NCBI RefSeq assembly: GCF_008329605.1
Contig: NZ_NPKO01000003.1
Span: 496,001-560,000 of the forward strand
Direction: 5' to 3'
Length of the DNA: 64,000 bases
Origin: Mycolicibacterium sp. P9-64
GTDB lineage: Bacteria > Actinomycetota > Actinomycetes > Mycobacteriales > Mycobacteriaceae
A program made the position numbers and the translations under genes. The notes beneath the pieces were generated by a model, which was given only the letters and a program-made list of their open reading frames with translations, made no database searches and was not told where the DNA came from. Every line of letters starts with the position of its first letter. Position 1 is the first letter of the stretch. This document shows, in pieces, positions 54,433 to 62,972 of the stretch.

Positions 54433-54694
54433 CGATAGTCCTTCCGCCGACGGGATCGTCGGCCAGTCCTCGTTTGCGACGACCGAATAGCGGCCAACGA
54501 AGACCGTCGAAGCTCTCGCAGACCACCTTACGCGAGACATCGCTGGGCTACGTCGTGAACGCGCCGACGGGCGGAAGTTCCAGCTAGCCAGCCCTACTGA
54601 TAATCTTATGAATGTTAAAGCGAAGTCGCGCCGTGCACCTGAGATCGTCGGTGCCGCACGGTGGGATGAGCATGAACGCATCAGTGAGGACCCG

Positions 54695-55390
54695 ATGGCA
54701 GCGGTCAAGAAGGCCAGCGTGAACGGCGCTCCCAAGCGCGAGCGCAAGACCCGAACCGGACGCGACACCGTTGGCCGGGAGAGGGTGATGCAGGTCGCTC
54801 TGCAAATGTTCTTGGCCAATGGTTATGCCGGCACCAGCCTCAAGGCGGTGGCCGACGAGCTGGGCGTCTCCCCGCCGGCGTTGTATTGGTACTTCCCGTC
54901 CAAGGAGGAACTGTACGGCTCGGTCATCGAGCAGTCGATGAACGACTTCTTGGAATACGTCCGGGGTTCGATCACCGACACCGACCCGATTTTCAAGCTC
55001 AGCCAACTGGTGCGCGCACATGTGACCTGGCAGTTGCAGCAGTCCGAGATCGCGCAAGCCTTCGATCTCACGATGGCGCTGAAGGGACGCGCCAGTGACA
55101 TCCCCGAGAGTCGGCTGGCTCCAATCCGCAAGCTGGAACAGGACTACGTCGACGACGTCCGGGCGATTCTGCGCGAGGGCACGGAGGCCGGCGCATTCGC
55201 CGTCGACGACTACGTCACCACGGGCTTCGCGATCATCACGCTGTGTGAGTACGTGACGACGTGGTACAACGCCAACGGGCCGTTGTCGATCCCGGCGGTG
55301 GCCAACCGCTACGAGGGCCTGGTGCGCAAGATGGTCTCGGCGGTCGGCAGTCGCACCGCACCCCATGACGATGCCCTCGCCGACAGTTGA
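54695..55390 (+). CDS. TetR-family regulator of the adjacent catabolic operon
   Basis: A 231-residue regulator. The HTH is GYAGTSLKAVADELGVSPPALYWYFPSKEELYGSVIEQ. The C-terminal domain resembles TetR_C of acyl-CoA-responsive regulators such as KstR2 in general pattern. A GTGAGGA site favours ATG 54695; ATG 54608 is in frame, with a GATAAT hexamer just before it that may instead be the -10. It is convergent with the seven-gene operon ending at 55466 and may control it. Confidence 0.85.
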   Translation: MAAVKKASVNGAPKRERKTRTGRDTVGRERVMQVALQMFLANGYAGTSLKAVADELGVSPPALYWYFPSKEELYGSVIEQSMNDFLEYVRGSITDTDPIFKLSQLVRAHVTWQLQQSEIAQAFDLTMALKGRASDIPESRLAPIRKLEQDYVDDVRAILREGTEAGAFAVDDYVTTGFAIITLCEYVTTWYNANGPLSIPAVANRYEGLVRKMVSAVGSRTAPHDDALADS

Positions 55391-55465
55391 GGTCGACTAG
55401 TCCCGCTCGTCCCGCGGGGCTGCGATGGACTCGACGGCCGGCGGGTGCGCAGGTAGGGCGCGCCC

Positions 55466-57001
55466 TCAGCGCACCGCAGACGCGGCGTCCTGCGTGCCTG
55501 CGGTTTTGAAGCGGCTGGCGACGGCGCGCCGATCGACTTTGCCGCTTGCGGTACGTGGTAGCGGGTTGAGCACCCAGATCCGTTCGGGCACTGCGTAGTC
55601 GGGCAGCTGGGGGCGAAGGTACTCGCGGGTGGCGACTTCGTCGAAGACGTGCCCCGGCCGCTCTTCGACCGCCGCCCAGATCCGGTTCTGCAGGATGGCG
55701 TCGGCGACGCCGAACACGCACCCGATCCCCACGGATTCCATGGTTGCCAGCAGGCCCTCGACGTGGGCGGGCAGCACCTTCTCCCCGCCTCGGTTGATGA
55801 CGTCGTCGACGCGGCCGTCGATGTAGTAGAAGCCGCCTTCGAGGCGGGCTAGATCACCCGTCCGCAGCCAACCGTCACGAATCTTGGTTGCGGTCAGCTC
55901 CGGCTGACGCCAGTATCCCTGCATCAGGGTCGGGCCGGTTACCCACATCTCGCCGACCTGACCGTCGGCCACGTCGCGATCGTCGTCGCCTACGATGCGG
56001 ATCGCAGTGCCGGGCACGGCGAAACCGACGGATTCGCCACATGTCTCGGCGTACTCGGGCGGCAGAAAGGACACCGCCGAGCCGTACTCGGTCATTCCGT
56101 ACCCGTGGAACAACCGCATGCGGGGATACCTGGCGCGCAGCTCGTCGATCCAGGCTGCCGGCATTGGCGAGCCGCCGTAGAGCAGCACCCGCACTGAATC
56201 CAGCGCCTGCTCGGCGCCCTCGGCGAGCATGATCAGGCGGTGAATGCTGGGCACAGCCGCCAGATACGTGACAGCGCGCGCGGCCAGCGCGGCGACGGCG
56301 TCCTTGGTGCGGAACTTGCGTAGCAGGTCGACTCGGCCGCCCAGCAGCAGCATGTGCCCGAACTGATCGACGAACCCGGTGTTGTGGAACATCGGGACCA
56401 CCACCAGGGTGGAATCGTCACCGCTGGTGCCCAGCACTCGCACGAACGCCCAGGAGGCTTCGGCGAGTGCACGCTGAGTGAGCGTGGCTCCCTTCGGTTT
56501 TCCGGTGGTGCCCGAGGTGAAGCTGATCAGGGCCGGCGCGTCGGGATCATGCGCTGTGAACGGCTGCGCGGTATCGACGACGTTGTCCTCGGTCAGTGGG
56601 CGGACCTTCTCGGCGGGGACGCCCGCGACGATGTCCGTGTGGGCCTCATCGGCCAACACCAGAGTCGCATCCAGCACGTCAACCTGATCGGCGAACTGTG
56701 CCGGATTGAGCCGGTTGTTGGCGGGGACGATCACCGCACCCATGGCGAGCACGGCCATATAGTGCACGACCCAGGCGATCTCGTTGTGACCGACGACGAC
56801 GACGCGATCGCCGGGCCGAACTCCCTGCTGGGCAAGCCATCCCACGCAGCCTGATACGGCGACCGCGAACTGGTCGTAGGTCAGTTCACGCGTCGCGTCG
56901 GTGAGCGCCAGCGCAGCGGGTGTGACCGTGGCGAAGTGGTTCAACGCGGCCGTCAGGGTGGGAAAGGGTAGGGGGCGGTCATCGAGGAACCGCATCGTCA
57001 T
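55466..57001 (-). CDS. acyl-CoA synthetase (FadD-type, ANL family)
   Basis: A 511-residue AMP-forming acid-CoA ligase. P-loop ISFTSGTTGKPKGATLTQ, A5 motif FHGYGMTEYGSA, A7 GWLRTGDLA, hinge DDVINRGGEKV and the catalytic Lys in PRTASGKVDRR. An AGGAG site precedes ATG 57001. Last gene of the operon; it probably activates a pathway carboxylic acid. Confidence 0.92.
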   Translation of the reverse strand: MTMRFLDDRPLPFPTLTAALNHFATVTPAALALTDATRELTYDQFAVAVSGCVGWLAQQGVRPGDRVVVVGHNEIAWVVHYMAVLAMGAVIVPANNRLNPAQFADQVDVLDATLVLADEAHTDIVAGVPAEKVRPLTEDNVVDTAQPFTAHDPDAPALISFTSGTTGKPKGATLTQRALAEASWAFVRVLGTSGDDSTLVVVPMFHNTGFVDQFGHMLLLGGRVDLLRKFRTKDAVAALAARAVTYLAAVPSIHRLIMLAEGAEQALDSVRVLLYGGSPMPAAWIDELRARYPRMRLFHGYGMTEYGSAVSFLPPEYAETCGESVGFAVPGTAIRIVGDDDRDVADGQVGEMWVTGPTLMQGYWRQPELTATKIRDGWLRTGDLARLEGGFYYIDGRVDDVINRGGEKVLPAHVEGLLATMESVGIGCVFGVADAILQNRIWAAVEERPGHVFDEVATREYLRPQLPDYAVPERIWVLNPLPRTASGKVDRRAVASRFKTAGTQDAASAVR

Positions 57002-57049
57002 GGTCGTTCTCCTAGCGATACTCGGGGTCGGCATTCGTACGTTCGGGAA

Positions 57050-57838
57050 TTAACATCCGAGCCAGCGCGGCGGGCGCCTCTCGGCGAAGGCACGCGCACC
57101 TTCGGCAGCGTCCTCACTGTACGGAACTAGCCGGGCAAGCTCGAGGTCGCTTCGCACCGTCTCGAAGGCCTTCTGATCCGAGAGTCCCTGGGTCGCTTCG
57201 ATGATCTCGAGAGTGGCTGCCACCGAAATCGGCGCTGCCTCGCACAGGGTCCGGGCGACCCGGAGCGCGTCGTCAAGCACGTCGGCGGCGGCAACGACCC
57301 GATTGATCAGTCCCCACTGCTGAGCCTCGGCGGCGGAGAAGGTGCGCCCGGTCAGCAGCAGTTCCACGGCGAGTGCCCTCGGCAGTCGGGCTGCAAGGCG
57401 GCTCACGCCGCCCGCATCCGGGACAACTCCGAGGCGGGCTTCGGGGAAGGCAAACGTGGCGGCTTCGGAGGCGACGGCGAGGTCGGCGGCCAGCATCAGC
57501 TCGACTCCGCCACCGTAGGCGGATCCGTTGACTGCGGCCACAATTGGCTTCGTCCGACCGAACAGTTCGGTGATGCCGGCGAAACCGCCGTTGCCATGGT
57601 CAGCGTGTGCGGCTTCACCGTCGTTGACAGCCTTCAAGTCCCAGCCGGCGCTGAAGATTCGCTGGCCGGCCGCAGTGACGACAGCGGCCCGCAGCGCGTC
57701 GTCGGTGTGCAACAGCGAGATTGCCTCATGGAGAGCACGACTGGTGGCCGCGTCGATGGCGTTGACCTTCGGACGGTCCAGCGTGACGATCAAGATGGGG
57801 CCGTCGATGTCGACGCGGACGGCATCTGCACCTGCCAT
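57050..57838 (-). CDS. enoyl-CoA hydratase/isomerase, CaiD-like
   Basis: A 262-residue crotonase. Oxyanion-hole segments are FSAGWDLKAV and NGSAYGGGVELMLAADLAV. The FAFPEARLGVVPDAGGVSRL segment resembles the carnitinyl-CoA dehydratase CaiD. It hydrates or isomerises an acyl-CoA in the operon's pathway. The start codon is preceded, 6 nt away, by a run of 16 G on the coding strand. Confidence 0.9.
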   Translation of the reverse strand: MAGADAVRVDIDGPILIVTLDRPKVNAIDAATSRALHEAISLLHTDDALRAAVVTAAGQRIFSAGWDLKAVNDGEAAHADHGNGGFAGITELFGRTKPIVAAVNGSAYGGGVELMLAADLAVASEAATFAFPEARLGVVPDAGGVSRLAARLPRALAVELLLTGRTFSAAEAQQWGLINRVVAAADVLDDALRVARTLCEAAPISVAATLEIIEATQGLSDQKAFETVRSDLELARLVPYSEDAAEGARAFAERRPPRWLGC

Positions 57839-57844
57839 TGATTG

Positions 57845-57860
57845 CCCCCCCCCCCCCCCC
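57845..57860 (-). repeat. 16-nt G tract in the crotonase leader
   Basis: Sixteen consecutive C on the plus strand read as G on the coding strand, ending 6 nt before the crotonase ATG, where the ribosome binding site would be. It lies in the 47-nt gap between the MDR oxidoreductase and crotonase genes. Such a tract can slip and change spacing or translation. It may also be a sequencing or assembly artefact. Confidence 0.9.
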
Positions 57861-57885
57861 GTACCTTCCGGGATCGGTCGGATCG

Positions 57886-58842
57886 TCAGGGCGTGAGGAC
57901 GATTCGCCCGACGACCTGACGTTCGTCGAGCTTGGTCAGCGCACGTCCGTAGTCGTCGAACGATCCTGTCTCCTGCACCACCGGCTTGATGAAGCCCTTG
58001 CGATAAAGGGACATCAGTTCGTCCCACGCGATACGGCTGATGCCTGCGGTCCACAGATAATCGGATTCGACTCCGCGTACGTCGGTGTTGGTCAAGAGAA
58101 GTCGGTTCACCTTCACCGTCGGGATCTCGCCGGAGGCGAATCCCACTGCCAACAACCGTCCCAACGGCGCCAGCGACCGCAGGGCATTGCGGATGTCTCC
58201 GCCCACGACGTCAACGACCAGATTCACGCCGCGGCCTCCGGTCAGATCGCGCACCTTCAGTGGCACGTCGTCGCGCAGCACCGCGTAGTGCGCGCCGGAC
58301 GCCAGTGCCACCGTGGCCCGCTGCGGGCTGGAGACCACCGCGACGACCTGTGCACCCAAACCGGCGGCGACCTGGATGGCCGCCAACCCCACCCCGCCCG
58401 AGGCACCAAGGACCATGACCCAGTCGCCCTCGGCCAGGTGGCCACGGGTGACCAAGGCAAAGTGCGCAGTCAGGTAGTTCATGGGGATGGCCGCGCCCTG
58501 CACGAAGTCGAGGTCTTCGGGCAACGGGTAGAGGCGGTCCTCGGTGACGGCAACGCGTTCGGCCGCCGCACCAAAGCTCAGGCACCCCGCCACTCGGGCA
58601 CCCGGCATGAACTCCGAACCGGGCGGGCCGTCCACGACGACGCCGGTGAAGTCCGAACCCGGGGTGAACGGCGGGACAGGCTTGACCTGGTACTCCCCGC
58701 GCGACATCAACAGATCGGGGAACGCCGGCGCGACCGCCCTGACTTCGACGACGACTTCGTCGGCGGCACGTTCCGGAGCGTCGATCTCAAGGACCTTCAC
58801 CCCGGTCGGGCCGTCGTAGTTGGTCGAATGGACGGCTCGCAT
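57886..58842 (-). CDS. MDR-family NADPH:quinone oxidoreductase-like enzyme
   Basis: A 318-residue zinc-free medium-chain reductase. The NADPH-binding motif is VMVLGASGGVGLAAIQVAAGLGA; no Cys/His zinc ligands are found. The N-terminal GroES-like half includes FPDLLMSRGEYQVKPVPPFTPG, seen in quinone/enoyl reductases. Its ATG overlaps the BKACE stop (TGATG). It probably reduces an enone or enoyl intermediate. Confidence 0.9.
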   Translation of the reverse strand: MRAVHSTNYDGPTGVKVLEIDAPERAADEVVVEVRAVAPAFPDLLMSRGEYQVKPVPPFTPGSDFTGVVVDGPPGSEFMPGARVAGCLSFGAAAERVAVTEDRLYPLPEDLDFVQGAAIPMNYLTAHFALVTRGHLAEGDWVMVLGASGGVGLAAIQVAAGLGAQVVAVVSSPQRATVALASGAHYAVLRDDVPLKVRDLTGGRGVNLVVDVVGGDIRNALRSLAPLGRLLAVGFASGEIPTVKVNRLLLTNTDVRGVESDYLWTAGISRIAWDELMSLYRKGFIKPVVQETGSFDDYGRALTKLDERQVVGRIVLTP

Positions 58843-59891
58843 CAGCTGCTGTGACCGTTGCTTCCCGACCCCGCGCCGATCTTCGCGTTGGCTGCAGGCA
58901 AACCGAGGAACTCCCGGTACTCCGCGGGTGTGGCGATCGGGCGGCCCGTGACCTGTGAGATGAGCTGACCCATCTGGAAGGCCTGCAGGTTGCTCTGCAC
59001 CTTGTCCTCGCGGTGCGGATACAGCCAGTAGGTGTCCTCCATGCCCACACGGATGTGCAAACCCATCAGTGCGGCCAGGGCAGCAACGTGGGTGGAGGCG
59101 CGGCCAGCGGCGCACACCATGATGAAAGCGTCGGGATCGATGTCCTTGATCGCCGCGGCTGTGCGAGTCAGGCCTTCGATCATCTGGCGCGGGTTCTCCA
59201 TCGGGCTGCACCCAGGCAGCGCGGGCAAGATGAGCCACACCGCAGGGGTCTCGATCAGACCGGCCTTGATCAAGAACCGGTCGGCGTTGGAGACGTCGGC
59301 GTCGGTGTAGACGGCGATCTCGGGCTTGGCGCCGGCCTCGTTGATCAATCGCACCTTCTCGATCATGATCGGCGCGGGCTTCACGAACAACGAGTCGCCG
59401 ATGTAGGTGGCGGTGGTGTTGATCGGCGCGGCGTCGAGCACACCCTCATCGAGGACCTGCTTCATCAGGTCCCACTCGCCCGACAGCGCGGGCACCAGGC
59501 AGCCGTCCACGACGATCTCCGGAAACTCGGTGCGCAGCGGGCTGATGACCTGTCGGAATCGGTCCGGGGACAGGACGTTGTAGCCTTCGTCGTCGCGGAC
59601 GTGAATGTGCACGGTGCTGGCACCGGCCTGGTGCACCTCGCGGGCAGCGTCGTGTATGTCCCCAGGGGTCAACGGCTGGTTGGGGTTCTGGTCATGGCGG
59701 AAGAACGCGCCGGTGATGGCGACCGACACGACGAGCTTTTCTGGGATGTCCCACGGAGCGGAGATCGGCGCATCGTGGTAGGCCGAGTGCTCCAGATCCA
59801 GGACGGTGGGGATCCCGTAGGGCCGCCAGATCATCTTCGCGCCTTCGCGGGCTACGCCCTTGTTGACTCGATCCCAGTCGATGTTGACCAC
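58842..59891 (-). CDS. beta-keto acid cleavage enzyme (BKACE/Kce, DUF849)
   Basis: A 349-residue TIM-barrel zinc enzyme of the family that converts a beta-keto acid plus acetyl-CoA to acetoacetate plus an acyl-CoA. The strand VVSVAITGAFF, the zinc motif ASTVHIHVRDDEG (His-x-His) and the third ligand region HIRVGMEDTYWLYP are present. It carries about 40 extra N-terminal residues. GAAAGGAA precedes the GTG at 59891. Substrate choice varies within the family and cannot be predicted. Confidence 0.88.
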   Translation of the reverse strand: MVNIDWDRVNKGVAREGAKMIWRPYGIPTVLDLEHSAYHDAPISAPWDIPEKLVVSVAITGAFFRHDQNPNQPLTPGDIHDAAREVHQAGASTVHIHVRDDEGYNVLSPDRFRQVISPLRTEFPEIVVDGCLVPALSGEWDLMKQVLDEGVLDAAPINTTATYIGDSLFVKPAPIMIEKVRLINEAGAKPEIAVYTDADVSNADRFLIKAGLIETPAVWLILPALPGCSPMENPRQMIEGLTRTAAAIKDIDPDAFIMVCAAGRASTHVAALAALMGLHIRVGMEDTYWLYPHREDKVQSNLQAFQMGQLISQVTGRPIATPAEYREFLGLPAANAKIGAGSGSNGHSS

Positions 59892-59952
59892 GTTCGTTCC
59901 TTTCTGTCGGTGCCCGCGTGGGCTGAGCAAATCAATTGGTGTGCTTGTGAAT

Positions 59953-61101
59953 TCAGGTGGCGGCGGGCACCGCGGCGAGCAGGTCGCGGATGCGGACGTG
60001 TTCGACGATCTCGCCGTCGCGGGTGCGGTAGGCGGTCATTCCGCCACCGCCGGCGGACACCTTGCGCAAGGCGGCGAAGAAGTCCGCCGGGTGCAGCACC
60101 TCCGGGGACAGCGCGCCGGGACCGGGGACGTTGCCCTGCAACGCGACCAGCGACCCTGCCGCGGCAGGGGTGCCGGTGGCGTCGTCTTGGGTCATCCTGT
60201 CCCCGGAGAGGAAGCTGATGCCGTCGTTGCCAACGCGAACGTCGACAATGAGTCCCGATCCCACCGGCTGACGATCGCCGTGGGCCTTGCGGGCGGTCTC
60301 GAAGATGGCGTGCATCGCCGCGATTCGCTCGGAGCCATCGGGCAGCCGGGAGACGGCCCACCCGAGGTGGGTGAAATCCTCGGGGATTAGTCCGCCCTTG
60401 TTGTGCGCCTCAGTGACTCGGGTGAAGCGCGGCAACGTCAGCACCTCGGGGTGACTGAGGGTGACGACGACCTGTTCACCGATGGGGTCGGGGAACGTCA
60501 CCCGCTCGGGGTCGAGAGCATCCCAGCTCGGAGTGCCACTGAGCTTGGGGATGGCGGTGGCGAACGAGTGCGCGAAGTGGGGTACGACAGCACCCACCAT
60601 GTCCATGGCGTCGACGCACCAGCGGATGGACACGCTGGCCTCGCCGTCGGGCAGGGCGTCGAGTGCGAGGCGGACGAGGACATTGGTCGTACCCGGCGCC
60701 GAGCCCATCCCAATGAGCGCGGTCACCCCGGCGGCCTTGGCGGCGTCATCGCGTTGCAGCAGCAGCTCGGTGGCGTCCGAGTCGTCACAGATGTCGAGGT
60801 AGTCGGTGCCCACGGCGATCGCCGCGTCCAGAATGATCGGCCCGAGTGTGTAGTAGGGCCCAGTCAGGTTGACCACCAGATCAGCACCGGTGAGCACATC
60901 GCGCAACCGCTCGGGCTGGGCCAAAAGGTCGAATTCGATGCGCTGCACGTCGTGGGTGCCGACTTCGGTCCACTGATCGACGGCGAATGCACGGTCGCAC
61001 AGCAGGAGTCGCATCGCCTCACTGCTGCGCGCGAATCCGCGCAGGAGCCCGGAGGCTTGGGCTCCTGCCGCGCCGAGGACCACCACTGCGGGCTTACTCA
61101 T
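59953..61101 (-). CDS. saccharopine dehydrogenase-like NADP-binding protein
   Basis: A 382-residue protein with an N-terminal Rossmann motif VVVLGAAGAQASGLLRGFA, a LVVNLTGPYYTLGPIILDAAIAVGTDYLDICDD segment and the GMGSAPGTTNVLVRLALD segment typical of the saccharopine dehydrogenase/carboxynorspermidine group. It may oxidise an amino or hydroxy acid or form imines; the true reaction is unknown. It lies 61 nt upstream of the BKACE gene in the operon. Confidence 0.85.
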   Translation of the reverse strand: MSKPAVVVLGAAGAQASGLLRGFARSSEAMRLLLCDRAFAVDQWTEVGTHDVQRIEFDLLAQPERLRDVLTGADLVVNLTGPYYTLGPIILDAAIAVGTDYLDICDDSDATELLLQRDDAAKAAGVTALIGMGSAPGTTNVLVRLALDALPDGEASVSIRWCVDAMDMVGAVVPHFAHSFATAIPKLSGTPSWDALDPERVTFPDPIGEQVVVTLSHPEVLTLPRFTRVTEAHNKGGLIPEDFTHLGWAVSRLPDGSERIAAMHAIFETARKAHGDRQPVGSGLIVDVRVGNDGISFLSGDRMTQDDATGTPAAAGSLVALQGNVPGPGALSPEVLHPADFFAALRKVSAGGGGMTAYRTRDGEIVEHVRIRDLLAAVPAAT

Positions 61102-61214
61102 GAACGCCTTCTTCCTTGTCGTGCGCGCAGAGGTGCTCTGCTCGCGGCCCTTCGTCTAGATGAGATGCAGCCTCGGCGAGTGAGACCGGTCGCATTGACG
61201 ACCGAACGACGAGC

Positions 61215-62972
61215 TCAGCTGCGACGCCGTTCGGTCGCTGCGTCGTCAACCGCCAAACCATCTGGCGTGTCGATGAATTCGACGCCGTATGTGGCTGTCG
61301 CGTGTTCGGCGGTCTCCCAGCCCTCGAGCACGTCTTCGAGCACTAAACGCGGATCACGTTGCAGCGGCGGGCCGTAACCGCCACCCGATGCGTCGAAACC
61401 GTGTACGGTCTGGCCGGACTGCAAGACCATCGCGACCGTGTTGGGCAGCTGGCTGCGGGTGCCGTCGGCATCTTCGAGCCAGGCGGCGGCCCGTGCCCCG
61501 TCCTCGCCACCGGCTACCCCCTTCGACGGCGCGATCTGGCCGTCGCAGGGATAGATGACCGAAATCGGATCAGCCGTTGGCGTGTATGCGAACTCGAAAG
61601 ATGGTGCACCACGGTATTTTCCGGCGCCACTGGTGTCGGGGACCATGCGCAAGTGCTTGTAGCGGATCGGCATCTTGATCTCGTCGATCTCCACCGAGTC
61701 GCGATACATCAGGCCGCTTACGCAGGGCACTCCGTACGTAACCCAACCATCGGCGTAGGCGCTACCAGGCCCGCCGTTGGCGGTGATGCAGAGTTGGTTG
61801 ACGAAGTCCTCGTCGGTGCGCCGATCCCTGCCCGACAGCACGGCGTAGCCGGCACCGACACCGACCGCGCCCTCGGCAACGCCGTAGGGTTCGCCCAGCT
61901 GGGCGAACGCAGCACCGACGCAGTTGATCAACCTGTCGGTGACGTTGGTAGTAGCCACCGAGCAGCTGTGCGGAAACTTCGGTTTGCCGACCGCGGAGCC
62001 TTCGTTCATCTCGACGACGACGCGCCGAAATGCACCCGAGTTCTTGGGGACCCGTGCCGGGATGGCGTTGAAGACGCCGCCGAACACGGCCGCACGGGTG
62101 GTGGCCTCGGTCAGGTTCAGTCCGCAGTCGACGTTGGGCCCGTTTTCGGTGAGGTCGACGTCGATGCGGCCCTGGTCGGGTTTGATGTCGATGCGAACCC
62201 CAAAATCCAGTCCGTCGGGCAGGAACGGATCGAAGGCATCATGACGTCCGGTATTACGTAGCGTGGCAGCGGGCAGCGACTCGATCGCCTTGGCCATCAC
62301 CGTCTCGCTGTAGTCGAGCCAGTCGGTGACGAATTGCCGGATGGTCTCGACGCCGTATTTGGCGACCAGTTCCTTGAGTCGCCGTTCGGCGACTCGGGCG
62401 GCGCCCAGCTCGGCCAGGAAGTCTCCGTACCACTGCGAGGGAACGCGGATCCGGGTGCGGCACATGCGGATGACGTCGTCGACGTTCTCGTAGTTCGTCT
62501 GCACCTTCACCGTGGGGAAGATGACCGCACCTTCTTCGTAGACGTCCTTGGCGGCGGCGTGGTACGTGGTGGGGATGGAGTTGCCGACGTCGGCTTGATG
62601 GGCCTTGGTGACGGCGGTGAACAGATGCTCTCCGTCGACGAACACTGGCACCAGAATTGTGTGATCGGCGGCGTGGGAGTTGCCGACGTAGGGGTTGTTG
62701 TCGAGGTAGGCGTCGCCTTCGCGCATGTCCGGGTGCGCCGCCCGCAGCGCCTGGGCTTGCAGCTGGGCCCCGAAGACGTGCACCGGGATGCCCTCGGCGG
62801 CCGTCAGGAGCTGGTCGTCATCGGTCAGGATGGCGCACGAGAAGTCGCGGGCGCTGTTGATGACCGCTGAGCGCGCTGATCGCAGTAGCGTGTTGGTCAT
62901 CTCGCGCACGATGCCGTCGACCTTGTTGGCGATGATGGCGGTGCGGACACCGTCGAAGGTGTTCTGGCTCAC
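61215..62972 (-). CDS. HyuB-type subunit (hydantoinase B / ketone carboxylase alpha-like)
   Basis: A 585-residue protein of the HyuB/oxoprolinase-B/acetone-carboxylase group. Conserved regions: FSCAILTDDDQLLTAAEGIPVH, YLDNNPYVGNSHAADHTILVPVF and KAHQADVG. The GTG start overlaps the HyuA stop (GTGA), so the subunits are co-translated. The family includes ATP-dependent hydantoinases, 5-oxoprolinase, caprolactamase and acetone/acetophenone carboxylases; sequence alone does not decide. Confidence 0.9.
   Translation of the reverse strand: MSQNTFDGVRTAIIANKVDGIVREMTNTLLRSARSAVINSARDFSCAILTDDDQLLTAAEGIPVHVFGAQLQAQALRAAHPDMREGDAYLDNNPYVGNSHAADHTILVPVFVDGEHLFTAVTKAHQADVGNSIPTTYHAAAKDVYEEGAVIFPTVKVQTNYENVDDVIRMCRTRIRVPSQWYGDFLAELGAARVAERRLKELVAKYGVETIRQFVTDWLDYSETVMAKAIESLPAATLRNTGRHDAFDPFLPDGLDFGVRIDIKPDQGRIDVDLTENGPNVDCGLNLTEATTRAAVFGGVFNAIPARVPKNSGAFRRVVVEMNEGSAVGKPKFPHSCSVATTNVTDRLINCVGAAFAQLGEPYGVAEGAVGVGAGYAVLSGRDRRTDEDFVNQLCITANGGPGSAYADGWVTYGVPCVSGLMYRDSVEIDEIKMPIRYKHLRMVPDTSGAGKYRGAPSFEFAYTPTADPISVIYPCDGQIAPSKGVAGGEDGARAAAWLEDADGTRSQLPNTVAMVLQSGQTVHGFDASGGGYGPPLQRDPRLVLEDVLEGWETAEHATATYGVEFIDTPDGLAVDDAATERRRS

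Noticed and set aside
55444-55475. GGTGCGC/GCGCACC inverted repeat at the end of the acyl-CoA ligase gene as a terminator
   Set aside because: It overlaps the stop codon and the loop is itself palindromic; such short GC dyads are frequent by chance here.
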